A stretch of 64,000 nt of DNA from Yponomeuta sedellus (taxonomy: Eukaryota; Arthropoda; Insecta; Lepidoptera; Yponomeutidae), in contig OW203726.1 of assembly GCA_934045075.1 (NCBI GenBank), forward strand, positions 15,381,037 to 15,445,036, in the 5' to 3' direction. Positions 28,796-41,105 of the stretch are shown here, in pieces; the first letter of the stretch is position 1, and the number at the start of each line of letters is the position of its first letter. Below the pieces are notes generated by a model that was not told the DNA's origin, did not search any database, and saw only the letters and a list, made by a program, of their open reading frames with translations. A program made the translations under genes and the position numbers.

Positions 28796-29294
28796 ATAAG
28801 ACGATAGTGTTGTGGGTTTATTTAGTTAAATTTGGTAATGTAATTGCGTATTAAAAAAAATATTGCATGACATATTTCAATTTATAAATACATACATCAG
28901 TGGGAGCCCTACATTTTTTATGTACTTAAACTGCAAGTTTCTCTAAAATATAATAAATAAATATTAATTAACTACATGCTCTGTCACGAGCTTCGTTCTT
29001 TCGCAGACTTATTTTCGTCCGGATAATTACTTTATTACTGTTTCTGCTCGGAGCACAATGTATGCTCGCCTTTTTCTACCCCTTGGGACCTTAATTGCGG
29101 TCAGCTGTAGAACTAATTGAACAAAAACATTGCATTGCATAATTTAACCAAGGTACGGTGCAAGCTGTTTCATTACGGTTAATTGTCTTATTTTTCGTGT
29201 TTGCTACGTGATGAATACGTATTTTTCTTTATAAACCAAAAATCTTTTTAAAATCATTTCTTATTCTTAGTAGCCATACCACACGTGCGGAAAG
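28796..29294. other. AT-rich DNA, nothing recognised
   Basis: About 28930 ('CTGCAAGTTTCT') resembles sequence at 49110. Nothing else was seen. Confidence 0.3.
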
Positions 29295-29512
29295 CCGCGG
29301 TTTGGGTTCCCCCACAAGTATAGACTTCTCATTCCTGTGGACCGACCAAGCTGTTAGGATGGTCCGAATATAGGTGCTGGGTAAGCCTACTTTACCGAAA
29401 AAATTATGTCCCAGGCACTGCAGCTTCCAAGTGGCCTTTTATCCCATCTAGTGTTAGTGAAGGTGCCACTGGACGCTGTATAAATAATCTAATTATTTAG
29501 ATGCAAGGCAAA
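29295..29512 (+). mobile_element. SINE E without head
   Basis: 'CCAAGCTGTTAGGATGG', 'GTCCCAGGCACTGCAGC' and 'GTGCCACTGGACGCTGTATA' match the 3' half of SINE E at 53774. Confidence 0.65.
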
Positions 29513-29574
29513 AGAGTTAGGTACATTTCAATCCTCCAAGTATGATTTATCGTATTATACACAAAAGGTTTACA

Positions 29575-30115
29575 GAAAGAAAATCTTTACGAACATTACG
29601 TAAACTCACGCTTGTACCTCTGAGGGGGAGGCAGAGACCACTTGCCACGTGCATGATAGGGCACTCGTGGCCTAGCAGAATCGAGTGATTGGAATCACTC
29701 ACTTGGGTTAAGTGACAACATGCGCGGTCAGGTACTGGATGGGTGACCACCTCGTGACTACCGGTAGTGGCATTTTTTCCGAGCGCTTCCGTGCTTCGCA
29801 AGGCACGTTAAGCTGTGGGTGCCGGCTGTCATGGCAGTCGTTACATAAGCCATGTCAGAGGCCTTATCGGCAGCGTGATAACTTCTGACAGTAAGGCCTG
29901 CCACTGTCTTACAAATCTCCACCAACCCGGACTTGGCCCCCGTGGTGGAGTATGGCTTAACCTTCCTGCGATACTCCTGTATCGCGGAGACCGGAGCCCC
30001 TACAGTAGGGTCATATAAAGAGTTGATATCGACGTACATGATAGAACTCTTTCACTTCATCAACATTCAATAGTCGTTGCATGCAAGCACGCCGGTTTCG
30101 GCACTGTTTAATAAA
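29575..30115 (-). mobile_element. RTE-type 3' end split by a SINE
   Basis: Left part 29575-29658 ('GTACCTCTGAGGGGGAGGC') and right part 30032-30115 ('CTTCATCAACATTCAATAG', 'AGCACGCCGGTTTCGG') are adjoining pieces of the tail seen at 57775-57905. The 29660-30031 SINE interrupts it. Confidence 0.7.
29660..30031 (+). mobile_element. 5S-rRNA-type SINE, complete, inside the RTE end
   Basis: A 13-bp direct repeat 'ACGTGCATGATAG' (29647-29659) / 'ACGTACATGATAG' (30032-30044) brackets it. The 5S-like head ('GGTACTGGATGGGTGACCAC') and 3' end are both present, with a few deletions. Confidence 0.8.
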
Positions 30116-30186
30116 TCCCCATCATCGATCTTTCATAAGGCATTTTTATTTACATAAACCTGTTGAAATCTTTCAGCGATTTTTTT

Positions 30187-30525
30187 TTTACGTAGCCTCT
30201 ATGTTTGTGTCCCACTGCTGAGCAAAGGCCTCCCCAATTCAGTCCAGAGTTTCCTGTCTTGGGCCACCTCAGACCACTCCGACAGATGGTTGTCAAGATC
30301 ATCTCTCCACCGTCTTCTAGGCCGGCCTCGATTACGATGTCCATCGTGTGGCACCCACTCGGTGGCGAGTTTCGCCCACCTATCCGGGTGCATTCGACTG
30401 ACATGACCAGCCCAGCTCCACTTCAGTTTCGCCGTCTGGACACCCACATCGATTATTCGGGTACTTGCGCGTAGGTTGGTATTTCGGACGCGGTCTACCC
30501 TCCTCAGGCCCAAAATGCTGCGATT
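30187..30525 (-). mobile_element. RTE-type RT C-terminal fragment
   Basis: The minus frame reads 'KLKWSWAGHVSRMHPDRWAK', 'TEWVPHDG', 'RGRPRRRWRDDLDNHLSEW' and 'EVAQDRKLWTELG'. This is the typical RTE/BovB-type C-terminal tail after the RT domain. The 3' end contains 'TGTGTCCCACTGCTGAGC' (plus strand). It is truncated, with no catalytic residues. Confidence 0.8.
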
Positions 30526-30850
30526 AGGTCAACAGAAAATGTTCTTGGAAAAATTTACTTGGTGTGTGGATGTTTACATATTGACGAGAAAACAACACTG
30601 AGAACAGACAAGCTTACGAGTCGAGTGTGTTTAATTTACGGAAATCTATGGAGTAGAGACCTAATGCGATTTAGGTCAAGAGAAAAATGCTCCCGTGTGG
30701 AAATGTTCCCGTTACATTAGCTGGGGTTTACGACTTATTCGCATGACGCCAAATACCTTTCCGTCAAACCGTATTACTATGCCCCAAACATTTTATTCGC
30801 ACTGCGTCGAATTTTAGTCTATTCTCTTTTCTGTTAGCCTACTTGGATCC

Positions 30851-30891
<41 letters not shown>

Positions 30892-30898
30892 ATATATA
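30851..30898. repeat. (TA)n microsatellite
   Basis: About 48 bp of TA with one TTTA interruption. Confidence 0.95.
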
Positions 30899-30900
30899 GC

Positions 30901-31262
30901 CTACTTAGATCCCGTATATCTTGGAGCGAACGCCGCACAAACGTATCTATTCTAGAAGAACTTCAGATAAAGACGAGGCTCTCCACAATCTGCACCCAAC
31001 GCATCCTGAAATTCTTCGGACATACCGTCGGACGCGGGCCACATAACCTGGAGTATGTTATCATCACCGGTCGAGCGAACGGGAAACGAAGCAGAGGCCG
31101 ACCACCAACGCGTTGGACAGACATAATAACTAAAGCTTCGGGAAGGACCCTACAAGCAGCCATACATCTGGCGCGTAATAGAATCAAATGGAGAGAGCTG
31201 GTGGCGGAAGCTGCCCTTAGTCACGTCCCTCAGCCATGAGGAAACGACGAAGAAGAAGAAGA
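30901..31262 (+). pseudogene. LINE RT C-terminal fragment
   Basis: A continuous plus frame (from about 30901 to TGA at 31237) reads 'SWSERRTNVSILEELQIK', 'RLSTICTQRILKFFGHTVG', 'GKRSRGRPPTRWTDIITK' and 'RNRIKWRELVAEA'. This is a well-known insect LINE C-terminal tail of the RTE/Jockey type. There is no RT catalytic part. It follows a (TA)n tract and ends in (GAA)n. 'CTTGGATCCT' occurs at 30843 and 31265 and may mark a target repeat. Confidence 0.7.
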
Positions 31263-31684
31263 AACTTGGATCCTACCCTACTTGGAGCGTAGACCTTAAC
31301 CTTTTAAGAAAAAAAACTCTGATAACTAAACAGGGTTTAAATTCTGCTAATGCATTGTAGTACAATGAGAACTGCATGGGCATGACGATTTAATTTCGTT
31401 GCTGCATCAAGTCTATGCACGCACATACAAGAAACCTTCAACGCGTCAATGATATAAAAACATGTCACGTGACCCGACCATGTATCTGTACTATAATTCA
31501 CTAACAGAATCGAAGCCCAGGTCATATACAAAACTATATTTGGTCCAGACTTTTTACGTCCACACTCCAAATAGACTCTTGGGTACAGCCCAAATAAACG
31601 GCTTAAACGCATTTAGAATGTTACAATTTAAAAACGGCGCCTAATATTTCTATCAGCTATATTTACCCTCCAATGGACAGTGGA
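31263..31684. other. Unique DNA, nothing recognised
   Basis: Short ORFs only. Confidence 0.3.
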
Positions 31685-31890
31685 CTCGGAAACGAAAGTC
31701 CAATGTTTGATTTCCAGCGTGGGAAAGCACCAATGTCTTTGTTGTACATTTTTGAAGTTACAGTAGCAATCCCACTCGCGAACCGTGACAAAACCTGACC
31801 ATACAGATGTTCATACTCGTACCAGCAATCCAGTCCGTCTCTCTCTGAGAGAAGGCTTGTACCCTGCAGTGGGACGTTTATAGGCTGAGT
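31685..31890 (+). mobile_element. SINE D, degraded
   Basis: 'ACAGTAGCAATCCCACTCGC', 'CTCTCTCTGAGAGAAGG' and 'CTGCAGTGGGACGTTTATAG'. Same order as family D. Confidence 0.65.
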
Positions 31891-33033
31891 AAAGAAACAA
31901 CATTTCCCGTCGCAAGCATCCCCCAGCAAGCGCCGAAGCATCTTTACGCTCGTCAGAATAAAATATGTTCTCATTTTAGCAATCATAAAACAAACACCCC
32001 ATGTCCACTTTATGAAGCAATGAAATACGGCGAGCGGTTAAAGTCGTGATGCGAGCTCGTAATGAATGCTGTGGGCAGAGGGCCTTTACTGAAAGTTGAT
32101 GTGCTTACTACCGTTTAACCAAAACGTTGGGGTGCCTCTACTTTGGCAAAGCAAAATATTCCTTACCCCTATGAGGTAAAAACTACTCAGAATTTTATAA
32201 AACTATATAGATAGAGATTCTGCGAAAAACTGCAAAGAGATGCTGGATGCGACAAGCTGGAGACAGAGCGCTATGACGCTCATTAGGGGACGCTCATAAT
32301 AAACTAATCTCGATTATTTACCTAATAAATAATTATAGCTATGATGAGTATCGCGAGTTAAGTAATGTATAGTAGCATTATTTGACATTATCTAATAAAA
32401 TAATACTTTTAAAAATCTGGTATATGTGTTTGATAGACAGTAAAGTTAAGTATATTTTTTTAAATATTTTTTTTATTCATTATTTTTGACTTTAAAATAA
32501 AAAAACTATTTTCTTTGACTTTGTGGAAACATTTGTGAATGATTTTTTTGAGTTTTGCTCATGTGATATTGTATACTTTGTAGATCACATATTAATCATT
32601 TTGTTGGCAAACAATAATTAAATATCTACTTAAAATAAGTAGATAAATTTATTAGGACATTACAAATCCATAAACTTTACTTATATCTTTTACCAAATAT
32701 TTTATAAAGTTAAGTTATTTCCAAAAATATAATTTTCTGAATCAATGTCTAGGCACAGGATAAGACAAAATACGTCTTTAGTGTCCATAAATTAGTTATC
32801 TATCAAACCCTGAGTACTATCAAAAGTAAATAACATAAAAAGTAAATAGGTAAATAGTATAACCACTAAAAATAATAGAACATGCGGGCCCGATGTACCA
32901 GCAGGCTTAATGGTATAACAACAATTAGCGTACCTAGTTTATTTAATCTACAGACTAATAAGGCAGTTTAATTGGTATCTCCGTGCATGTTTTTATTGTA
33001 GTGAATAATATGGAGCAAGAGGATAGGACAGGT
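31891..33033. other. AT-rich DNA, nothing recognised
   Basis: A 'CTCATTAGGGGA' word near 32280 may be debris of SINE C. 'TAATAAATAATTAT' near 32323 belongs to a motif shared with 1590, 25848 and 40028. Confidence 0.3.
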
Positions 33034-33090
33034 GTTTTGTCAAAGCTTCAAGGGACTGTAAATTTGAGTATAACTTTAATTTCGAATTTA
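33034..33090 (+). mobile_element. Fragment of the dispersed 'CCGGCCAAGTG' repeat
   Basis: 'AGCTTCAAGGGACTGTAAA' and 'TTTGAGTATAAC' match the interior of 63096-63610. Confidence 0.5.
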
Positions 33091-33865
33091 CTTACTTTAC
33101 AAATTTTTATTTTCAATTTCAGAATAATGACAATAATAATTGATAAACAATAGAAAAAATCGGACTATGTACATTAAAATCTTAAATAAAATAAACTACT
33201 CATAACTTATTATATAAAACTGCAACGAGATCATGGCTGCCTCTGAAAGGGTCCCCGTTTAGTTATTTACATAAAAGATAATTAAAAAGAACTTGTAATA
33301 AAAATAACCACAACATAATCAATACCCTACCCAGTGGAGTAGCCCCAACAAACAGTCAGCAGTCATACGTCTAATGGTTTCCGTAATGAGCTCGTAAAGA
33401 AGTTACGACCGCGGCCCCACCATAAATACCAAAGTTTCCATTCGGGGGTCAAAACTTTTAATTTTCACAAGCGAATAATTTATTTAACGCAAACCATATT
33501 GTTGATTTGTAAGCGGTTGTACGCTAAACGTTTTTGTGATTAACGAACTTAATGAGATGCATAAAGAGGAATGTGATAATTTATACACAGTGAAGTTGAA
33601 TGATGCACACTATTATTACTTAAAATTTTATTATTGGTTCTAACTATTATTTCTTTTTTTTGTAATAGTGTTATACGTAATTCGTATAGATTAATTACTA
33701 AATTAATCAATTATTATTTCATTTATTACCTACTACATTGTTTTGATAATTTGCTCAATCTGCGAATGAGTAAAAATATACATAATTGAAACTATAAAAA
33801 GGAAACTAAACCTATGCCTATTTCTAATGTATTAACATAATAGAGCCAGCCATGTATTACGATTA
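33091..33865. other. AT-rich DNA, nothing recognised
   Basis: No supported feature. Confidence 0.3.
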
Positions 33866-33867
33866 TT

Positions 33868-33990
33868 GATGAGAAGTACTCAGCGTAAGTGTATGCAACA
33901 ACTAATAATTGATGAAGCGGAAGAGATTTCTCAGGATTGTAGAAAGTGGCAAACGGCGGTGGCCGCCTTCCTCTCTTGGAAGCAGGGGTG
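33868..33990 (+). mobile_element. RTE-type LINE 3' end fragment
   Basis: The plus frame gives 'IIDEAEEISQDCRKWQTAV' and 'AFLSW', a degraded RTE C-terminal tail. Compare 14974. Confidence 0.6.
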
Positions 33991-34018
33991 TTTTTTTTTA
34001 AAATGTAATGTACCTACT

Positions 34019-34103
34019 ATTATCGTCATCAGTGTCGTCGTCGACGTTGTCGTCGTCTTCAACATCGTCAACGCCATCGCTTCCATCATCGCCATCTTCA
34101 TCG
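34019..34103. repeat. Degenerate trinucleotide repeat (ATC/GTC)
   Basis: Cryptic triplets such as 'GTCGTCGTCGACGTTGTC', then ATTAATTAATT before the big array. It may derive from an RTE (GAT)n tail. Confidence 0.7.
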
Positions 34104-34122
34104 TAATTAATTAATTAATTTA

Positions 34123-35024
<902 letters not shown>

Positions 35025-35837
35025 AATAAGTAACTGTGTGCTCTGGTGTACATTATGGTACTAGTAACATTGGTGATTACCGCCGAGGCGCCATTGAGAC
35101 CCGAGTCGTAAGCGAGGGTCTTAAGAGAGCCAAGGACGGTAATCATCAATACACACGTGTATCATACGACGTTTTTCAACACACTTGTGAATAAAATAAC
35201 AATAAAAACTCATTATAATTTCAATAGTGAAAACGAGTTGTGAAAAATGGTTACAGACTAAAGGGATGAGATTTTTTCTTCTTCTAAATCTTCTTGTTAC
35301 AAGACATCGTGTTAAATTGTGCTTTACTGATCATAGTATAGGTACAAATAATACCTCCCTTAACCAAATGTAATCTCGGTCAAGGCAGTAATTTATTTAT
35401 CCACTGTTCGTATTGTATATTGCTGGCTTGACAGCTAACACCGTTTGTACATTTGCCAGCGAGAGGTGTGCCATTATAATTAGACAGACAATAAAACTCT
35501 TGAGTCCGTAGTAAAAGGGTGAGTTAGATCTTTGAAACTACCGGGGCCTTATATAATTTAATTATTTAAATTATTATTTTGCCTGGTCTGGTCCGGTCAT
35601 CCTTAGAACGGCGTTTTATTTGACGTTTGCGTTTAGTGAAAGGGCTTTTCCTTGGATGTCCGTCAAATAATTTGTTAGTACGTATAAAAAATCGATCAAA
35701 ATGTATCTGTAAAAACGATACAATGTTCAGCAGTTATCTTTAAAAACGTCATAAAAGCTGTTCTAATTTTTAAGTTTCGGGACGGGTCGGGACGGGCCAG
35801 TTCCTTCGGTACGGGTACGAAGGAAGGGCCAGGTCGG
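35025..35837. other. Unique AT-rich DNA; short inverted motif at 35068-35148
   Basis: 'GGTGATTACCGCC' and 'GGACGGTAATCATCA' are nearly complementary across about 65 bp. Nothing else was found. Confidence 0.35.
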
Positions 35838-36107
35838 AAAAAATGCTAGTGGCATTTTTTCCGACCTCTTCCGTGCCTCCCAAGGCACGTTAAGCCGTTG
35901 GTGCCGGCTGTTATGTAATGGCAGTCGTTGAGCCATGTCAGAGGCCTTATTGGCAGCTTGATAACTTCTGACAGTAAGGCCCGCCACTGTCTTACAATCC
36001 TCCAACAACACAGACGTGGCCCCCATTTTGAAGTATGGCCTGTCCTTCCTACGATGCAGGAAGAGACCCGTGTCCTAGCAGTGGGGACATGCAAGGGTTG
36101 ATATCGA
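35838..36107 (+). mobile_element. 5S-rRNA-type SINE, 5' head missing
   Basis: 'GCACGTTAAGCCGTTGGTGC', 'AGTCGTTGAGCCATGTCAG' and 'CAGTGGGGACATGCAAGGG', then 'TTGATATCGAA'. Confidence 0.8.
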
Positions 36108-36539
36108 ACATAACAGAGAAAATACAAATACAATACACATCATCACCGAACTGCGTGACGTAGCCAAAAAGAAGGGTTAAGACCATAACAGTCTGAGCAT
36201 AATTATCTTAGATTTGTAAAGATGGGGAGGAAGATAAGAAAAGTAGGCATCCAGCTCACATTAAGGTAAACCTCATGTCATCATCATCATGTCACGCAAA
36301 AAAGTACTTCCGAAGTATCATATTGAAAAAATAATATTTACTTACTCGTTCCATATTACATTCGTCACGGCAATTTTCTTCCGAAAATCCCTTAGATACG
36401 ATCATAAATCGCTTTGGTTGACGTACCACGTAAAGGAAAGGGCACGGATTTACGAGTTTATATATTTGATACGTACAGAGTGAGCATTTCACTTGCCGTA
36501 CTTTTGTTGGCAGATACGGGTAACACTCTTCTTGTACAT
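36108..36539. other. Unique AT-rich DNA, nothing recognised
   Basis: No supported feature. Confidence 0.3.
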
Positions 36540-37122
36540 TCTTCATCATCACCATCATCAGCCCACCGTTGCCCACTATTGAGTACAGGTCTTGGCGAAA
36601 GAGTCTCGAGGTTAAAGCGAAAATGGGCAGGACACCCAAGACGAGAAGACGGCAGATGGACCAGGGGCATTATTATGTATCCACTGAGTTGAGTGACGTT
36701 GATTTTTACTTTTTTTAAGCTACTCTGGCTGTCAAATGCATACATTTTTTGACACTTAGGAGTCGTCTACATGCTTCACTCGATAAAGTAAAATGCTACG
36801 TAATAGGAGGGCAGGACAATGTAAGTTAGTATCCACTGAGTTGAGTGACGTTGATTTTTACTTTTTTTAAGCTACTCCGGCTGTCAAATGCAAACATTAT
36901 TTGACACTTAGGAGTGGTATAAATGCTTTACTCGATAGAGTGGAATGCTACGTAATGGGAGGGCAGGACAACCACAGAGTGGCGACCGAGAACAAGACGA
37001 CGATCAGTGGGCAGACCAGCAGCCCGATGGTCCGACGACATTGTTGAGTCAGCGGAAGGTCCTTGGATGCCGATGGCACGGGACCGTGAGAGATAGTATC
37101 TGGGGGAAAAGGCTTATACCCA
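36540..37122 (+). pseudogene. RTE-type C-terminal relic in two pieces, with a tail on the opposite strand
   Basis: The left part (about 36603-36670) reads 'LKRKWAGHPRREDGRW' and the right part (about 36962-37090) 'QSGDREQDDDQWADQQPDG' or, in another frame, 'RRSVGRPAARWSDDIV'. These are consecutive pieces of an RTE C-terminal tail separated by the tandem duplication at 36677-36971. About 36540-36600 ('CATCACCATCATCAGCCCAC', 'GCCCACTATTGAGTAC') is an inverted RTE 3' tail. Broken frames and no catalytic region: dead. Confidence 0.65.
36677..36971 (+). repeat. Two-copy tandem insertion (152-bp period) inside the RTE relic
   Basis: 'GTATCCACTGAGTTGAGTGA', 'CGTTGATTTTTACTTTTTTT', 'TGACACTTAGGAGT' and 'TACGTAAT' occur in both 36677-36828 and 36829-36971 with a few differences. 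The 'AGGGCAGGACAA' at the end of the insert blends into RTE sequence. Confidence 0.8.
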
Positions 37123-37149
37123 ACTTGTACATTATTATGTGTTTAATTG
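37123..37149. other. Short unassigned spacer
   Basis: 27 bp between the RTE relic and a SINE. Confidence 0.3.
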
Positions 37150-37520
37150 GCCCCGATTGCAACCCTGTATGTCGCCACTCCTGGGGCACGGGTCTTTTCC
37201 TGTATTAGAGGAAGGTTAGGCCATACTCCACCATGGGGGCCAAGTCCGGGTTGGTGGAGGTTTATGAGACAGTGGCGGGCCTTACTGTCAGAAGTTATCA
37301 AGCCGTCCATAAGGCGTTTAACTTGGCTTAACGTCTGCCATTACATGACAGCCGGCACCCACGGATTAACGTGCCTTGCGAAGCACGGAAACGCTCGGAA
37401 AAATGCCACTAGCAGTAGTAACTGGACGGTCGCCTATCCAGTACCTGACCGCGCCTGTTGTTGCTTAATTCGAGTGATTGATTCCAATCACTCGGTTTGA
37501 CTAGGCCATGAGCGCTACTA
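37150..37520 (-). mobile_element. 5S-rRNA-type SINE, complete
   Basis: 'GATTGCAACCCTGTATGTCG' opens the inverted 3' end; the far end has 'GCGCCTGTTGTTGCTTAAT' and 'CACTCGGTTTGACTAGGCC', the inverted 5S-like head. No TSD determined. Confidence 0.8.
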
Positions 37521-37892
37521 ATTTTTTACAAGATCATTTTTTTTTATTATTTTCAAAAAGGACATAAAACTTTTTTCGTGACGTTGTGCTCCCTTAGCTG
37601 GATATCAATCTCAAACAGTTTCGGTAAGTAATCGTTACACTTCACATTATTTTACTGTTAGGTCAAGGTAGGTAAGTAGCTAAAATATGGGTTGCTCAAT
37701 GAACTGGCGTCTAACCAAGATTGGAGTGACATTGCTTTTATACCGCGTAGAAGACATAAAAACTGAAGAAAAATAGCAAAAAAAAAATTTTGGTTCGGAG
37801 TTTTCGGGATCATTGAAATGAGAAGGGTGTAGATTGTTAAGAGCATTATTTTACGCGATAACTCAAATATCACTAATAAGGCATTACAAGTA
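37521..37892. other. AT-rich DNA, nothing recognised
   Basis: No supported feature. Confidence 0.3.
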
Positions 37893-38135
37893 AGTTGTGA
37901 CGTCATAGTTTGAACCCAATTAGTATGGCGCTTTTTTGTACCACGTGACTATGTTAACTTTTCGACATGGTATAACAAACCATTGAAGGTATTATTAATA
38001 GTAGAGAAAAAAATACCACGCTTACGCTTATTTATCTTTTAACATTTCCTCCCTATTATAAAATTAAAAACATTTTGAGTACAAGTTAGCTATTCAATTT
38101 GATTTACAAAATGTTTTTGGGAGGCTCTTTGTAAA
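37893..38135 (+). repeat. Dispersed diverged repeat, copy 1
   Basis: 'GTACCACGTGACTATGTTAA', 'GTAGAGAAAAAAATACCAC' and 'TTTTGAGTACAAGTTAGC' recur in the same order at 41890-42072, with more divergence between blocks. No TIR or ORF. Class unknown. Confidence 0.65.
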
Positions 38136-38509
38136 CGAATATATTATAACAAAATAAAAGAATATCCATGCCCATTTAGATTTTACTGTCATATCATTTT
38201 GATGGGCAAATAAAAATGTAACTGCTCTGACCCCTTTTCCTCTGAATTGGTTCCTGTTTTACCCACATTTACTTCGATATAAGTTTTTTTTTCTGAAGAG
38301 TTAAGAATGTACATTAGACAAAATATTGAGCTTTACGTAGGTACAATCTACTGGGTTATAATACAGATATATTTGTCGATGTGCTTTATACTGTATCTGC
38401 TAACTAATTAAGACAAATGGTACCTTAATGGACCTTAACATTTCTCACGTACATACCCCAGAAGTAACAATCGATTTCTAAACAGAGTTCTTAGAATTAT
38501 ACCATAAAT
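38136..38509. other. AT-rich DNA, nothing recognised
   Basis: No supported feature. Confidence 0.3.
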
Positions 38510-38632
38510 ACTTTGTACTTCCTGTTTATGGCTGTTTCTCATCAATTGCTTTTAGTAATAAGGCCGCCATTTGTACTATATTTTTATATAATTTTTGTGT
38601 ACAATAAAGAATATTCTATCTATCTATGGCAA
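38510..38632 (+). mobile_element. LINE 3' end
   Basis: 'CAATTGCTTTTAGTAATAAG', 'GCCGCCATTTGTACTAT' and 'GTACAATAAAGAATATTC', then (CTAT)n. Confidence 0.7.
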
Positions 38633-38726
38633 CACCAGTATATTTTCATGTTTTTCAAGTTGGCTAAACCGGATCCCTATCTTTCTCTGTGTGTGACCAA
38701 ATATCGGTGGCGTGTGTTGTTTTAGG

Positions 38727-39092
38727 TACCAACCCTTGTATGTCCCTTGTATGTGCTGGGCACGGATCTCTTCCTGCATCGCAGAAAAGTTAGTCATACT
38801 CCACCATGGGGGCCAAGTCCGAGTTGGTGGAGGATTGTAAGACAGTGGCAGGCTTTACTGTCAGTGTTATCAAGCCGCCCATAAGGTCTCTGACATGGCT
38901 TAACGACTGCCAATACATGACAGCCGGCACCAACGGCTTAGCGTGCCTTGCGAAGCACGGAAGCGCTCGGAAAAAATGCCACTAGCTGTAGTCACGGGAC
39001 GGTTACCCATCTTGCACCTAACCGCGCCTGTTGTTGCTTTACTCACGTGATTGATTCCAATCACTCGGTTCGACTAGGCTACGAGCGCTTCG
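38727..39092 (-). mobile_element. 5S-rRNA-type SINE, complete
   Basis: It starts 'ACCAACCCTTGTATGTCCC' and ends near 'GTTCGACTAGGCTACGAGC'. The 5S-like head is at the right. It has a small duplication of 'TTGTATGTCC' at the left. Confidence 0.8.
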
Positions 39093-39545
39093 TGTAGTTT
39101 TACGAATAAAAAATATCTCTTTCCTAGCGCCGCGACTTTCTAATCTTCAGTCCACAAAAATTGACTCTGAGCCATCGTCTAACGCTTAAGTCATAGATAC
39201 ATTGTCATGGATTGTTAAGTAGTGTCAGTCGTTTCAACAAATCCAAACAATACAGGCTGTTCAAAATTCAGGGCACGATTCAAATTAAGTGACAGGGTAG
39301 AGCGGGCGGGCGTGACAGCAAGCTTTGAGCATTACCGAGCGGCTTCGGCACACCCTGTAGAAACGATAGAATTATTCTCCGAGGTGCTAACAAGAAATCG
39401 TAACGTTAATGACGTGTGCTTATAATTTACGCTATCTGCTAGTTCGTTGTACCGGTGGGATGCGAATAAAAGAAAACATCTTACGTAATAAGACAGAAAT
39501 TTAATAAAACATTTGTAAACGTAGACGGAATTTTAACCCAAGAGT

Positions 39546-39548
<3 letters not shown>
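39093..39548. other. Unique DNA, nothing recognised
   Basis: Short ORFs only. Confidence 0.3.
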
Positions 39549-39577
<29 letters not shown>

Positions 39578-39800
39578 CATACATACATACATACATACAT
39601 ACATACATACATACATACATACATACATACATACATACATACATACATACATACATACATACATACATACATACATACATACATACATACATACATACAT
39701 ACATACATACATACATACATACATACATACATACATACATACATACATACATACATACATACATACATACATACATACATACATACACACATACATACAT
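39549..39800. repeat. (CATA)n array, 252 bp
   Basis: Nearly pure CATA repeats, with one 'CACACA' deviation near 39786. Stop-free frames on the minus strand read Tyr-Val-Cys-Met repeats. These are artefacts of the 4-bp period. Confidence 0.95.
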
Positions 39801-40062
39801 GCCCAAACGGAGGATGTTTGGGCTCCGCCGCAGTCAGATAAAAATTTACGAATTTTGGAGATTGCTGTATATGTTACCGGACCTATCCGCAAACGTAGTG
39901 AGTGTTGTGTGTCGGCCCGCTGCAAAAAACTAAAAGTGACTACAATAATTGACCGTATTCGCCACTTCAGTCGTCCCGTGACCACGGCAACTGCAACGCT
40001 ACCGGGAATTACGGTAATTACGTTTTGCTTAATAAATAATCGCGATTAAACCCGTTTGAATC
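39801..40062. other. Short hairpin, then unique DNA
   Basis: 'GCCCAAAC' and 'GTTTGGGC' (39801-39823) form an 8-bp hairpin next to the array. 40010-40055 holds the shared motif around 'TTAATAAATAATCGCGATTA'. Confidence 0.5.
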
Positions 40063-40412
40063 GCTCGTAGCCCCTTGAGTGGTCCTAAATGATCACAAAG
40101 GTTAAGCAACAAGGGCGCGTTCAGTGCATGGATGGGTGACCGCCTATGACTAACGCTAGTGGCATTTTTCCGAGAGGTTCCGTGCTTCGCAAGGCACGTT
40201 AAGCAGTTGGTGCAGGCTGCCGTCGATAGATGGCAGTTTAAGCCAAGTCAGAGGCCTTAGGGTGGCTTGAAAACTTCTTACAGTAAAGACCAGCGACAGT
40301 CTTGCAAGTCTCCACCAATCCGGACTTGGCCCTCGCGGTGGAGTATGGCCTATACCTTCTTCAGGGAAGAGACCCAAGCCCCTCGTTGGGGACATAATAT
40401 GTTGATGATGAG
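40063..40412 (+). mobile_element. 5S-rRNA-type SINE, variant B
   Basis: 'AATGATCACAAAGGTTAAGC', 'GTGCATGGATGGGTGACCGC' give the clearest 5S internal-promoter match in the window. The body matches 16617-16976. The end 'GACATAATATGTTGATGATG' differs from the common variant. Confidence 0.85.
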
Positions 40413-41105
40413 ACCCGATTTATATAATATACCCATTTTTTTAATCCAATTATTGAATGTATCCGTCTATTTTTTCTATTTTTAGTCAAATTTAGTTCAT
40501 AGTTCAGCGAATTAGGTGCAGCAGAAAACCAGCGCTAGTCGCCTCTGACTAGCATTTTGCTGAGCTGCAGTCTTTTTCTGTTGTAGCACTTTTAGTTCAA
40601 CATCAGAGAACAAGAACAAATTCAATCACAGAACAATGACATAAAAATAATGGTACAGGGGTACCTTTATTTTTATGTCATTGTTTTACTACAAATATTG
40701 TTTATTATTTGTGTTATGGTGTTACAATCGAAATAAATGCTTTTCACTTTCATATAACTTTCGCTGTGTATGATTTACACTTCTCAGATGCGAAGCCGTC
40801 ACTTGTGCGTGAAAGGCCTTTAGACATTTTTATTACTTGTGTTCTCACACCTTTGTTGACTCATTCAGGTGCAGAAAAGCAGTTTCTTTATTTCAGTAGA
40901 CAAAATGACCGATAGACGCCAGTCACGCGAACGGAACCAGGGCACGCCACGGCTCGTCGCTCTGTGCCTTTTTAGCGTGTCTCCCTCGATGCCCCGCATT
41001 GTATTACAAATACAACTTAGTGACCAGCAGATGACATGGTATGTTTTTGTATAGATAAGAAAAGAATATTCTTTATAATAATAATAACGTCCACACAACA
41101 CTCAC
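40413..41105. other. Unique DNA apart from the 40633 hairpin
   Basis: No other supported feature. Confidence 0.3.
40633..40686. repeat. Near-perfect hairpin, about 24-bp arms
   Basis: 'ACAATGACATAAAAATAATG' and its complement 'TTTATTTTTATGTCATTGT' flank 'GTACAGGGGTAC'. Confidence 0.75.

Noticed and set aside
39501..39985. ORFs with YVCM repeats
   Set aside because: Same artefact of the (CATA)n array.
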